This document shows, in pieces, positions 29,751 through 37,789 of a stretch of 50,864 nucleotides of DNA; the stretch's first letter is position 1; each line of letters opens with the position of its first letter. Source of the stretch: a virus. The stretch is taken from positions 1 to 50,864 of the IMG/VR virus record IMGVR_UViG_3300021062_000004, one strand, 5' to 3'. A program made the position numbers and the translations under genes. The notes beneath the pieces are model-generated. The model saw nothing but the letters and a program-made list of their open reading frames with translations. It was not told the DNA's origin and ran no database searches.

Positions 29751-30037
29751 TGCCAGAGCTGACGCCGGAGATGGAAGTAATCATTGCCAACATTGTCAAC
29801 AATGCGATGAAGCGGGATGAGTTGGTTATCGACATCGACATTGAGGATGCCATTCTCGAATGCTGGCCCCTCATCGCGGCCCAGGAACGCGAGGCTTGTG
29901 CGAAGGTGGCGGACGAGCATGGCCGCAAGAGCAGGCTGGAAATACTCGACCCCGTGTACAACGACGGGTATGGAGATGGCTCTGAGATGGCGGGCATGGC
30001 CATCGCCGCCGCCATTCGCCGGAGGGGAGAGGCGTGA
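29747..30037 (+). CDS. Protein of unknown function (REACAKVADEHG type)
   Basis: 96 residues from ATG 29747 (ATG 29750 alternative). The central AAQEREACAKVADEHG and C-terminal AIAAAIRRRGEA are frequent in small phage proteins near replication genes. Helical throughout. Role unknown. Confidence 0.7.
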   Translation: MMPELTPEMEVIIANIVNNAMKRDELVIDIDIEDAILECWPLIAAQEREACAKVADEHGRKSRLEILDPVYNDGYGDGSEMAGMAIAAAIRRRGEA

Positions 30038-30378
30038 AATTCATCATCCCCGTCAAGGTCATTTCGGAGGCGAACCAGCGGGAACATCCGATGGCACGTC
30101 ATCGCCGGAAGCGAAAGCAGCAGGACGCCGCCGCACTCGTGTGTCGCCAGCACGACATCATCGAGCACTATCAACGCGACATGACCGTGCGTCTCACCCG
30201 CCTGGTGCCGAAGCGGTATCCGCGATTGATGGACTCAGACAATCTTGCCGGCTCGTTCAAGCACGTCCAGGACGCCATCGCGGACGAGATTCGCGTGAAC
30301 GACCGTGACGTGAAGTGGGAGTACGCCCAGCGTGTCGGCGATGACTACGGCGTGGAAGTGGAACTTATTCAGGCGTAA
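30034..30378 (+). CDS. RusA-like Holliday-junction resolvase
   Basis: 114 residues. The motif DSDN (67-70), Asp80 in KHVQDAI and Asp90/Asp92 in VNDRDVKW reproduce the acidic ladder of RusA-type resolvases (DxDN, D, DD). The N-terminal strand and basic helix also fit. RusA dimers cut four-way junctions made in recombination or replication-fork reversal. The length is close to that of RusA (about 120). Overlaps the preceding gene by ATGA. Confidence 0.75.
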   Translation: MKFIIPVKVISEANQREHPMARHRRKRKQQDAAALVCRQHDIIEHYQRDMTVRLTRLVPKRYPRLMDSDNLAGSFKHVQDAIADEIRVNDRDVKWEYAQRVGDDYGVEVELIQA

Positions 30379-30389
30379 GGAGCCAGCAC

Positions 30390-30656
30390 ATGAACTCGTA
30401 CCTCATCGTTTGTGGAGCATTTGTCTTCACTGTTCTTATCATCTCGATTACTTGCGTGATCGACAGCGTAATCACAAAACGCCATGAGTACCGGATGAAA
30501 TGTCCTCCGAAGGAATCCAGGGTCGCCAAGATTCCGTCTGTGAAGGCTGATCCGATGACTTTCACCACGAATGAATGGCATTGCGAAGTTACAAGCAAAC
30601 CCCGACACAAACCCCGTCGCAAGCCCCGCACCACCAACCGAAAGGCCAAGAAGTGA
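30390..30656 (+). CDS. Small membrane protein with basic tail
   Basis: 88 residues. One membrane helix at about residues 4-26, then a charged stretch and a very basic, Pro-rich end (KPRHKPRRKPRTTNRKAKK). Function unknown. GTGA overlap with the next gene. Confidence 0.65.
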   Translation: MNSYLIVCGAFVFTVLIISITCVIDSVITKRHEYRMKCPPKESRVAKIPSVKADPMTFTTNEWHCEVTSKPRHKPRRKPRTTNRKAKK

Positions 30657-31162
30657 ACGAAAACTTGATTGAATCGGGTGCACTTCTGTCTCAGTGTCGT
30701 ACATACCGGTACACCCTCTGGCGTATCTGGAGCGAAATTGAGCCATGCGTCGCATTCATCGGCCTGAACCCGTCCACTGCCGACGAGAAGAAAGACGACC
30801 CCACCATTCGTCGCTGCATTGGGTTTGCCAAGTCTTGGGGATACGGCGGAATCGTTATGTTGAACTTGTTTGCGTACCGCTCCACCGACCCCAGGAGGTT
30901 GCCTGCCGCCGATGACCCGGTTGGGCCAGACAACGATGGTCATTTGTGCAGCCAGCATTCCGCGTGCGTGATGACCGTTGCCGCATGGGGCGTTCATGGA
31001 GCGTTGCGGGACAGAGGCCGGGATGTTCATGCAATGCTTGGGAAATTGCATCATCTAGGCCTTACGAAAGACGGCCATCCCAAGCATCCGTTGTATTTGC
31101 CCGGCTCAACCCAGCCCATCGAATGGAACACCCCAACACTTTGCACGGAGGCTCACGCATGA
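30653..31162 (+). CDS. DUF1643 protein
   Basis: 169 residues, GTG start. The DUF1643 hallmark is present: VAFIGLNPSTADEKKDDPTI, then RRCIGFAKSWGYGGIVMLN and the LFAYRSTDP segment, followed by a Rossmann-like strand-helix with VMTVAAWGVHGAL and a final histidine/proline loop. The family is common in phages and bacteria but has no established biochemical activity. It lies between replication and receptor-binding genes. Confidence 0.88.
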   Translation: MNENLIESGALLSQCRTYRYTLWRIWSEIEPCVAFIGLNPSTADEKKDDPTIRRCIGFAKSWGYGGIVMLNLFAYRSTDPRRLPAADDPVGPDNDGHLCSQHSACVMTVAAWGVHGALRDRGRDVHAMLGKLHHLGLTKDGHPKHPLYLPGSTQPIEWNTPTLCTEAHA

Positions 31163-32760
31163 CCATCAAAACCAAGCCAGACGAGTCGGACGAGAAGCGG
31201 ATTGTCCGCGAGGTCGAGAAGGCCCTGGACGAACTCAAGGCCACTGTGGAGCAGGCCAGGCGTGACGACGAGGCCCGGTTCGCGAAATATGACGAGCGGA
31301 TGATGCTGCTGGAGCAGCGGATGGAAGGCTTGGAGCCGTCCGCTCCGCCGCTCCCCATGCTCTCCATCTCGTCCGCCTGCGAGGTGGATGTGCCCGGCGT
31401 CCCCATGCTGCCCGTCATCAGCGTCACGCCGGAGCGGACGAACGAGTACGTGGAGTACGAGTGCAAGCGGCTGCTGGGTGCGGACTACGCCAGCTTCAAA
31501 GGCTGGGTGGTCATCAACACGCGGGAGACGAACTTCACCGATGCAGTGAACGACATGGCTCGTGCCACGAACCATCTTCCGAATGCGTTGTTGATTGCGT
31601 ATTCGGCACAGGGGAGTTGGCCTGCGGGGTATGAAGGCATCGCTCTGTCCGCTCCAGTTCACCACGACACACTGTTCAACATTGACGATGCAATCACGTA
31701 CTCAGCCGGAATGGCCGCATGTCCCGTCATCGCTTTCATCTACGACCGTGGCCACGACGCGATGGAGAACGCCTTCTCGCTCGTGCCAGACGCCGACCTG
31801 TACCAGCTTGCGGCGTCGCTGAAGGCCGCAGGCGTCGCCGTGTGCCTCTGGAGCACGGGCCAGTACCTGCTGCGGCAGCCGGATTGCCCGCAGGCCATCC
31901 GCGACGAGTGCGAGGCACAAGGCGAGCCGCACGAGGTCTACATGGCCCGCCGCATCAAGCACTCGATGGCGGTGGTGAAGGCGGGCTACAACGGCACGCC
32001 GGCCCCCGAGCCGTTCGTGGTGGTGCCGAAGGTGGTGACGCCGCCCAACTTGACTCTTGTGCCCATTCCTGCGTCCGGCCCGATTGTTTTGGACAACATG
32101 AAGGACATGCTCGTCACCGGCACAATGACCGGACGGGCCGACGCCATTCTCGTGAACAATGGGAAGCTCGCCGAGAACATCGTGGTGCAGAACTTCGGTG
32201 CGTATGACCTCACGCACTCCGGCATCTACATCGGCAAGGGAAAGAATTGGACCCTGCATCAGGTCACTCTTCACGACAATCCGAACGGAAGCGAGGATGA
32301 GCGAGCACTTCGAGTCGCCGAGTGCGATGGGCTGAACATTACGGAGTTGAGCATCAGATGGCCCGGCAAGTCGCCCATCTGGCTTCTGAAGGTGAAGAAC
32401 GTCGCGATGGATGGTGTCGTGACCACGGGCGGAGCATGGCGGCTGGGCATCAGGTTTTCTGACGACCATCTTGGCGTCGGCTTGTGCGAGCACTTCATCT
32501 CCAGAAACTTTGTCATCAACAAGCAGTCCGGCGGCGACGCCAACGCGATTGAGGCATGGGCCGGTTGCCATGACGTTCAATTCATTGGCGGAAACATCAA
32601 CGGCGGCTCACATTGGCTGAGCATCGACAACAACAACACGGGCAACATTCGCTGGTCGAATGTCCACTGGAACGGGAACCTCATCACCGGATGGGAAGGC
32701 GTGCGGCTTGGCAGCATGACGCAGGCCGAAGCCATTGCTCGTGGGATTGGACCGTTATGA
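31159..32760 (+). CDS. Tailspike-like beta-helix protein
   Basis: 533 residues. Residues 1-55 are a charged coiled coil, 60-280 an alpha/beta region with regular strands (GWVVINTRET, VIAFIYDRGHD), and 300-530 a repeat series of short strands with N-x-x-V patterns (for example ENIVVQNFGAYDL, DGLNITELSIRW), typical of a right-handed parallel beta-helix. Phage beta-helices usually bind or cleave host polysaccharides. The alpha/beta N-terminal domain could be a hydrolase, but no catalytic pair is evident. ATGA overlap upstream. Confidence 0.65.
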   Translation: MTIKTKPDESDEKRIVREVEKALDELKATVEQARRDDEARFAKYDERMMLLEQRMEGLEPSAPPLPMLSISSACEVDVPGVPMLPVISVTPERTNEYVEYECKRLLGADYASFKGWVVINTRETNFTDAVNDMARATNHLPNALLIAYSAQGSWPAGYEGIALSAPVHHDTLFNIDDAITYSAGMAACPVIAFIYDRGHDAMENAFSLVPDADLYQLAASLKAAGVAVCLWSTGQYLLRQPDCPQAIRDECEAQGEPHEVYMARRIKHSMAVVKAGYNGTPAPEPFVVVPKVVTPPNLTLVPIPASGPIVLDNMKDMLVTGTMTGRADAILVNNGKLAENIVVQNFGAYDLTHSGIYIGKGKNWTLHQVTLHDNPNGSEDERALRVAECDGLNITELSIRWPGKSPIWLLKVKNVAMDGVVTTGGAWRLGIRFSDDHLGVGLCEHFISRNFVINKQSGGDANAIEAWAGCHDVQFIGGNINGGSHWLSIDNNNTGNIRWSNVHWNGNLITGWEGVRLGSMTQAEAIARGIGPL

Positions 32761-32870
32761 AGCACCGGCTCAAGCCCATCAACTCCGCAGATCGCCTGTA
32801 CCTGAGTGCAGTGATCGCGGGCCTCGTCTTTCTGGTCTTCGCCTTCGGGCGGCAGAAAGGGTGGTGGTGA
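32757..32870 (+). CDS. Tiny membrane protein
   Basis: 37 residues, ATGA overlap with the beta-helix gene. Basic start, one membrane helix (LYLSAVIAGLVFLVFAFG), short basic/Trp tail. The size and topology would suit a small holin or a membrane-targeting peptide, but this is a guess. Confidence 0.6.
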   Translation: MKHRLKPINSADRLYLSAVIAGLVFLVFAFGRQKGWW

Positions 32871-32933
32871 GGCGTCGGCTTGACAATCCTGGAGGCGAGA
32901 CAACGCCGCACACGCGGCAGAATCGAGGACAGC

Positions 32934-33530
32934 ATGACGAACGCATTGCTGGTCGCACTGTTCCTGCTCGCAACCAATGCGAAAGGAGGTGAAGGGCACA
33001 TGCCCGAAATCCAGGTGTCCTTCTCGCCCGCGTTCGCCGTCCAAGGCAAGGGACACGTCGTCACGTTGTCCGACGACCAGTTCCTTGTCGCCACGGCGAA
33101 CGACATCGCGATGGGCAGCGTGTCCAACCATCGCCAGCGGGTCGTCATCGAATCGCTCGTGGACCCGGAGATGTCCCTGTCGGTCGGCAACGTGAATGAG
33201 CAGGTGGCCCGTGCCACGGCGACCATGCTCTGGACGGGCGAGCAGCCCATGAAGTCAGAGGGCGGAGGGTCGCTGGGCTCCGCGTGTGCGGAGCGATTTT
33301 ACGACCAGGGGATTGAGGACTTCGACACGTACATCTACGGCGGGTTCGCAACCTGCGGGCAGTTCCTCGAACTTGAGGACCAGGCCAAGTGCATGGCGGC
33401 TTACCTGGCAAGGTACTGGGACCAATGCTGCGAGGCGTGCGAGACCTACCGCCGGTGCTGCGAGGAGTTGGACGAGCCGCTGAACAGGATGATCCTGACC
33501 TGGTGTGCGGAAGTGCCGCCGTGCGATTGA
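32934..33530 (+). CDS. Secreted or nested-start Cys-rich protein
   Basis: 198 residues from ATG 32934, opening with a short hydrophobic leader (TNALLVALFLLATNA) that could be a signal peptide. A second in-frame ATG at 33000 is preceded by a near-perfect AAGGAGGTGA (32983-32992) and would give 176 residues without the leader. The middle is beta-rich. The C-terminal 60 residues hold eight to ten cysteines (CCEACETYRRCC) in a helical setting. Two products from one gene are possible. Confidence 0.65.
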   Translation: MTNALLVALFLLATNAKGGEGHMPEIQVSFSPAFAVQGKGHVVTLSDDQFLVATANDIAMGSVSNHRQRVVIESLVDPEMSLSVGNVNEQVARATATMLWTGEQPMKSEGGGSLGSACAERFYDQGIEDFDTYIYGGFATCGQFLELEDQAKCMAAYLARYWDQCCEACETYRRCCEELDEPLNRMILTWCAEVPPCD

Positions 33531-33585
33531 CGACACACCCCTCCCCGGACGGAAGTTCGGGGGCGGGAATTGAAAGGATGTGAAC

Positions 33586-33957
33586 ATGCCATGTCAAATG
33601 TGTGAAAAACGCGGAAAGAACTGGGAAGGCGGCGACCCTACATGTGCCTTCACGGACACGCTGTTCTCTCCGGACAACTGGAATTGTGCCACCGTGAACG
33701 CGATTCGCGACATCGTGTACGAAGGTCAGGAGTTGCAAGAAGGCGTCGCGTATCAATATTGCGACGACATGAAGTACGCCACCATCGATGTCAGCGACAT
33801 TGAAGGTGTCATGGGTTATTGCCTGTGGGTGTGCTGGTACAAGAACCGTGGCGGAACCGACGCACTCTGGCTCCTCGACAGCAGGGACAGGCCGCGTCCT
33901 CCAACTGAGGGCGAATGCCGAAGAATCATCGAACATTACGAGGGCAAATCCGCATGA
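33586..33957 (+). CDS. Conserved phage protein with CxxC start
   Basis: 123 residues from ATG 33586 (AAAGGA at 33573-33578). The start MPCQMCEKRGKNWEGGDPTC and the following NWNCATVNAIRDI form a signature I know from uncharacterised phage and bacterial proteins. Two or more cysteine pairs suggest a metal site. The rest is a Trp/Tyr-rich alpha/beta fold. Function unknown. Confidence 0.75.
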   Translation: MPCQMCEKRGKNWEGGDPTCAFTDTLFSPDNWNCATVNAIRDIVYEGQELQEGVAYQYCDDMKYATIDVSDIEGVMGYCLWVCWYKNRGGTDALWLLDSRDRPRPPTEGECRRIIEHYEGKSA

Positions 33958-34085
33958 CCTCCCCCTACTTCAACCCGTCATTGCACTCGTCCGGCAAGTC
34001 GCTCTTTGAGCGGAGGCCGGAGTGGAGGCCGCGTCGCGACGAATCACCTTTGGCCGCCCTCGCGGCGGGGAAGGAGCGGGGATGA
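33954..34085 (+). CDS. Small basic protein
   Basis: 43 residues with ATGA overlaps at both ends (33954 and 34082), which is the main support. Composition is Arg/Pro/Ser-rich. Function unknown. Confidence 0.5.
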   Translation: MTSPYFNPSLHSSGKSLFERRPEWRPRRDESPLAALAAGKERG

Positions 34086-34573
34086 GCGAACCCAGAGACG
34101 CAATGAAGGACGTGCATATGCCGAAGGTGCCTGCTCAGGTTCACGCAAGTCGGCTCGAATCCATCGGCCAGAGCATCGCGGTAGGTCACAACGCCATCGA
34201 CCAACTGGCTCAATATCGGACGGGAATTGAGAACGCCATCCGGATGATGAGCGGCGACCCTGATGGCAAAATCCCGTGGGAGGATTGGTCGAAAGTCGAT
34301 GAAATTCTCCAGTCCTATGCGGTTCAGTTTGACGCCAGCGTGGATGCGACTGCGGAACTCTCCCGCATCCGAGAGCTCCTAGGCCTGCCGGAGAACGGGG
34401 ATGTGGTGGCTGAGATCGAGCGTATCGGTTCGCTGAAGGAGTGGATGCAGAAGTTCTCCCCCGACCAAGACACCGCAGGGGGATTGCTCAAGCTGTCGGA
34501 TGAACTGCTCGGACTCCGCAAGCGAAACGCCGAGTTGGAGGCGGAGCTTGCGAAGTATCGTGGGACAACATGA
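34082..34573 (+). CDS. Helical protein of unknown function
   Basis: 163 residues, predominantly helical, ending in a coiled coil (LLGLRKRNAELEAELAKY). The middle has DWSKVDEILQSYAVQF. No recognised domain. ATGA overlaps connect it to the neighbours on both sides. Confidence 0.65.
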   Translation: MSEPRDAMKDVHMPKVPAQVHASRLESIGQSIAVGHNAIDQLAQYRTGIENAIRMMSGDPDGKIPWEDWSKVDEILQSYAVQFDASVDATAELSRIRELLGLPENGDVVAEIERIGSLKEWMQKFSPDQDTAGGLLKLSDELLGLRKRNAELEAELAKYRGTT

Positions 34574-34785
34574 CCCACCCCCTCACACCACGGCAGAGGC
34601 AGGTCGCGGAACTTATCGCGGAAGGCCTTCGCTCCCGCGAGATTGGCGAGCGGCTGTTCATCAGCAGCCAGACCGTGGACCGTCACGTTGAGGACATCGC
34701 CCACAAGCTCGGCATCGTCGGGAACGTAAGGTTGAAGATAGCTGCCTACATTCTCGTGGGGACGATGCCCCAATTATCCGAGTAG
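34570..34785 (+). CDS. LuxR/GerE-type HTH protein
   Basis: 71 residues consisting of one GerE helix-turn-helix: LTPRQRQVAELIAEGLRSRE, then IGERLFISSQTVDRHVEDIA and HKLGI. All structural residues of the LuxR-type DNA-binding domain are present, but there is no receiver or ligand domain. Position at the end of the early series, just before the membrane/lysis and late genes, would suit a late-gene activator. ATGA overlap upstream. Confidence 0.85.
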   Translation: MTHPLTPRQRQVAELIAEGLRSREIGERLFISSQTVDRHVEDIAHKLGIVGNVRLKIAAYILVGTMPQLSE

Positions 34786-34835
34786 GGGTTATTTCGGCGG
34801 CGAACCGCTTGTAATATCCATGCAGGAGTGCATGG

Positions 34836-35126
34836 ATGCCAAGCTCAACACAATCACTCGGTGTTGGTCAAGAGGGGTTCCTTGCCGGGATACTTGGCAA
34901 GCAGTCGGGGCAAATCCTTCTGGGGTTCGCGATATTCATGTCTCTTTGGTTTTGGGTGGTCAAGCCTGAAATCAACCGCAGTCACGAGTTCGCCAAGACG
35001 ATCGCTGACATCTCCGCCTCCAACGCAGACACGGCACGCACGCTCTTGAAGGCGAGCGAAGCCCTTGAATCCACCGCCAAATCGCTCTCGATGGCGACCA
35101 TGGAACTCAACAAGGAACGTCCATGA
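34836..35126 (+). CDS. Membrane protein with coiled-coil tail, lysis candidate
   Basis: 96 residues. A membrane helix at about residues 24-42 (GQILLGFAIFMSLWFWVV) is followed by a heptad-like helix to the end. Such a topology occurs in spanin-like and holin-like proteins. It opens the small membrane-gene cluster before the late operon. AGGAG lies upstream. Confidence 0.6.
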   Translation: MPSSTQSLGVGQEGFLAGILGKQSGQILLGFAIFMSLWFWVVKPEINRSHEFAKTIADISASNADTARTLLKASEALESTAKSLSMATMELNKERP

Positions 35127-35302
35127 GCATGACACAAATCATGTCGAATCTTGCGGCCCAGGCGGCGGCACTGAGAGCCAAGAAGCAGATTCAGGACCTC
35201 CAGGAGCTTGCCGACCAGCTTGAGCAGGAGGCCCAGCGGATTGAGCAGGCCATCGATGCACTGAACCGGATTTTCCAAAACCCCGAGTACATCGACGAAT
35301 GA
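35123..35302 (+). CDS. Small coiled-coil protein
   Basis: 59 residues, ATGA overlap with the previous gene. One continuous Gln/Glu/Leu-rich helix (IQDLQELADQLEQEAQRIEQ) followed by a short acidic end. It could pair with the preceding membrane protein through the coiled coil. Confidence 0.6.
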   Translation: MSMTQIMSNLAAQAAALRAKKQIQDLQELADQLEQEAQRIEQAIDALNRIFQNPEYIDE

Positions 35303-35324
35303 CCTTTCTTCTTTCTCCCCGCCG

Positions 35325-35345
35325 TCCGTGGTCGCAAGCCACGGA
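35325..35345 (+). other. 7-bp hairpin
   Basis: TCCGTGG (35325-35331), loop TCGCAAG, CCACGGA (35339-35345), preceded by a pyrimidine tract. It lies in the 55-base gap between two small genes. No T-tract follows. Confidence 0.5.
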
Positions 35346-35357
35346 TGGCTTTGACAG

Positions 35358-35549
35358 ATGTTCCACGACGACCCCAACCCACGCGGACATTACACCGACC
35401 CGCTCCATCGGCTGCGACGGGCGGAAGCGAAGGTTCGCAAGCAACAGCACGACGAGCCTCCATCGCCGTGGCTGCTGGTGTTCGGCATCGTCGCGTCCCT
35501 GGCCGTGATTGGCATGCTGATTTGGCTGGCGGGAGGGATGCCACTATGA
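35358..35549 (+). CDS. Small membrane protein, holin candidate
   Basis: 63 residues. Charged His/Arg/Lys-rich N-terminal half, then one membrane helix (WLLVFGIVASLAVIGMLIWL) and a four-residue end. Size, topology and position just before a lipoprotein would fit a holin or inner spanin, but the family is not recognised. The start has no strong ribosome binding site. Confidence 0.6.
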   Translation: MFHDDPNPRGHYTDPLHRLRRAEAKVRKQQHDEPPSPWLLVFGIVASLAVIGMLIWLAGGMPL

Positions 35550-35566
35550 ACCCAAAGGAAAACACC

Positions 35567-35944
35567 ATGAGATTCATTGCCCTGTTCGCGGCCTTGATGC
35601 TGGCGGGATGCCAGTCGGGCCAGCCCGTCGATTGGCCCACCGTCTGCAACACACTCACCGAAGGCAAGGCCACCGCTGAGGACTTCCTGCCCCTGCTGGA
35701 GCCGGAGCAGCAGGTGAAGCTCACCCAGGTCATCGCGTTGGTGGAGCCGGCCCGTGCGGCCGCGTGTGCCAAGGCGGAAGACCCGGACGCACCGGTTGAC
35801 CCCGCCGCCCTCATCGATATGGCGTTGGAGGCCGCAATGGCCTATGTGCTGTCGCTGGAGGACCCGGCGAAGCAGCAGCGGGCATTGCTCGTCATCCTTG
35901 GCATCAAGACCGCGTTGCGGATCGCGGGGGCGGTGAAGGGATGA
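35567..35944 (+). CDS. Phage lipoprotein
   Basis: 125 residues from ATG 35567 (AAAGGA at 35554-35559); ATG 35546 is also in frame. The signal FIALFAALMLAGC is a lipoprotein signal with lipobox LAGC (Cys at residue 15). The mature part is acidic and helical. In the lysis cluster it could be an outer-membrane spanin partner or, alternatively, a lysogenic surface protein. Present evidence does not decide. Confidence 0.75.
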   Translation: MRFIALFAALMLAGCQSGQPVDWPTVCNTLTEGKATAEDFLPLLEPEQQVKLTQVIALVEPARAAACAKAEDPDAPVDPAALIDMALEAAMAYVLSLEDPAKQQRALLVILGIKTALRIAGAVKG

Positions 35945-36120
35945 GCATGACCGAAAACACCCCCGACCAGATTCTCCACAAGGCCCTCGCCGCCGACGAG
36001 GCGTTGTCCGCAGGCGACCTCCGGGCCGGACAGCTTTACGTCCGCGACATCATCGTGGTGCTGCGGAACGCGGGCGTGGAGTTGGAGGCGGGGAAGATTG
36101 CTGGAAAGGACTTGAAGTAA
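35941..36120 (+). CDS. Small helical protein
   Basis: 59 residues, ATGA overlap with the lipoprotein gene. Acidic N-terminus and helix-strand-helix with LYVRDIIVVLRNAGVELEAG. Function unknown. Confidence 0.6.
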   Translation: MSMTENTPDQILHKALAADEALSAGDLRAGQLYVRDIIVVLRNAGVELEAGKIAGKDLK

Positions 36121-36230
36121 TGCTCTCAATCGCGGGATGGACGCCTATCAACGATGCCGCGTCTTCAGCGTGGTTTGATGCGGATACGCAAAAGAGTCTG
36201 AAGCTCGACCCCCATCCTGCTCCTGTTTGA
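36120..36230 (+). CDS. Very short protein
   Basis: 36 residues whose ATG overlaps the upstream stop (TAATG). Trp-containing, ends in a Pro/His segment. Kept because of the coupled start. Function unknown, and it may not be translated in quantity. Confidence 0.4.
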   Translation: MLSIAGWTPINDAASSAWFDADTQKSLKLDPHPAPV

Positions 36231-36264
36231 AGCCACCAACGGACTGAAAGGGAATGGGCCACGG

Positions 36265-37464
36265 ATGGCCTTGCTTTCAACAACCTACTACCAGCACACG
36301 GGCATCGAAATCGGCTCCACCTCCGGCTCCGGCACGGTGTCGTTCATCCCGTCGCCGTTCGAAGTGGGAGACCGGTACGCTGAGCGGCTGGTGACGACCT
36401 CATCCGCACTGGCCCGCATCCGTTTCGGGGCAAGGTCGGCGGACGGGGCACGGGCGGCGTTCTCGTCCAGCCCCACCTACGCCGAAGGGCCAATCACGTT
36501 CACGGAGGCTCCCGCCGCAAACAACGAAGAGTTCGCGGCGTGGACGACGCTCTCCGGGGCCACGCGGTTCGTGCAGTACCGATTGAACTCTGCCCGCAAG
36601 GTCGAGTTCTACGACGGTGACGCTTTGGGCGGCAATACGCCAACCTCCGTCACCACCGCCGCCCTGACGCTGAACACGCCCTACTGGTTCCAGTTGAAGA
36701 TGACGCCTGGCGGAGCGGCCACGGCGTCCGAGCTTCACATCCGCACGATGAACAACACGCTGGTCGAAACACTCGACTGCACCGGCCACTGGAGCGACCT
36801 GTCCACCGCCGGCTTGGTGATCGGCCGGTTCTTCGACCAGAACGGGCAGAACCTTTCCATGAACGTCGGCGGGTGGTTTGCGTTCGACGATAGCTGGAAG
36901 GGTCCGCTCAAGTGCCGCACCGCCTACCGTCGCGTGAGCGGTCCGGGCTTCTACCAGGCATCGACCGCCGTGGGCAATGTCGCCACCGACTCCGAGCGTT
37001 GGCGGAATCTCCGCGACCTGATGAGCGAGAGCGAGTACCTGACGTTCACCTCCGCCACGGCGGGCGACGCCTTCACCTGCACCGTCGAGCCGTTCAGTGG
37101 CACCGCCCCGGACATCTATGGCGTCATCCCCATCTGCCTCACCAAGGACCATACCGGCGGGGCGGACGCGGTGCAGCAGACGCGGCTCCGCTCCGGCTCG
37201 ACCGACAGCGACACCACCGACCGCACCATCGGCATCGCGTCCACGGAGCTTTACGGCGTCTACCGAACGACCGACCCTTCCACCAGTGCCGCATGGACGC
37301 TGGCGGGCGTGAACGCGGCCCAGGTCGGCGTGGAGTTCCGCAGCACGGCGGACTTCCGGTTCTACTCGGCGGGGATGTTGATGGCGTATGACGGGAGCAC
37401 GGGGCAGATTTCCGGCACAAGCATTCCACTCGCGTACAAGCACTTAATTTTGGGAGCCGCGTGA
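36265..37464 (+). CDS. Jelly-roll-like virion surface protein
   Basis: 399 residues, first large gene of the late block, with AAAGGGA upstream. Strand-rich throughout, with segments such as FQLKMTPGG, SELHIRTMNN and LVIGRFFDQNG spaced like a concanavalin A-type beta sandwich, followed by a second beta domain after about residue 220. The lack of helices and the Ser/Thr/Gly content fit a decoration or fibre protein. Two other genes (45574, 47415) look alike in style. Confidence 0.65.
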   Translation: MALLSTTYYQHTGIEIGSTSGSGTVSFIPSPFEVGDRYAERLVTTSSALARIRFGARSADGARAAFSSSPTYAEGPITFTEAPAANNEEFAAWTTLSGATRFVQYRLNSARKVEFYDGDALGGNTPTSVTTAALTLNTPYWFQLKMTPGGAATASELHIRTMNNTLVETLDCTGHWSDLSTAGLVIGRFFDQNGQNLSMNVGGWFAFDDSWKGPLKCRTAYRRVSGPGFYQASTAVGNVATDSERWRNLRDLMSESEYLTFTSATAGDAFTCTVEPFSGTAPDIYGVIPICLTKDHTGGADAVQQTRLRSGSTDSDTTDRTIGIASTELYGVYRTTDPSTSAAWTLAGVNAAQVGVEFRSTADFRFYSAGMLMAYDGSTGQISGTSIPLAYKHLILGAA

Positions 37465-37465
37465 A

Positions 37466-37789
37466 ATGGGACTCCGTTATCTCACCGTCACAACGTCCGG
37501 CAACACCGCCGCAAACATGGCTGACGCTTCCGGCAAAGAAGCGGGGGCTGTCGGAGTCATCACTGATGTCGAACTGAGCGGCGGCACGGACACCAGTGCC
37601 GACATCACCATCGCCGACCCGGTTGGAACGGTGTTCAGCGTGACCAGCGTGGACCTCACCACCACGCTTCGTTACAAGGTCGATGACGCCGCCATCAAGA
37701 GAAACGCAGTCGCCGGCAAGCTCACGGTGACTCCGGCCAACACGACCGGGGCGGCTGTCGTGCGGGTGTGGGTCTCAGAAAACAGGTAA
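37466..37789 (+). CDS. Small beta-rich virion protein
   Basis: 107 residues, starting two bases after the previous stop. Alternating Thr/Val/Ala strands (GVITDVELSGGTDTSADITI) resemble small capsid decoration or fibre-base proteins. The stop overlaps the TerL start (TAATG), so it is coupled to terminase expression. Confidence 0.65.
   Translation: MGLRYLTVTTSGNTAANMADASGKEAGAVGVITDVELSGGTDTSADITIADPVGTVFSVTSVDLTTTLRYKVDDAAIKRNAVAGKLTVTPANTTGAAVVRVWVSENR

Noticed and set aside
12397-36120. Six proteins of exactly 59 residues (12397, 13717, 14630, 35123, 35941 and similar)
   Set aside because: Their sequences are unrelated; the equal length appears to be coincidence.
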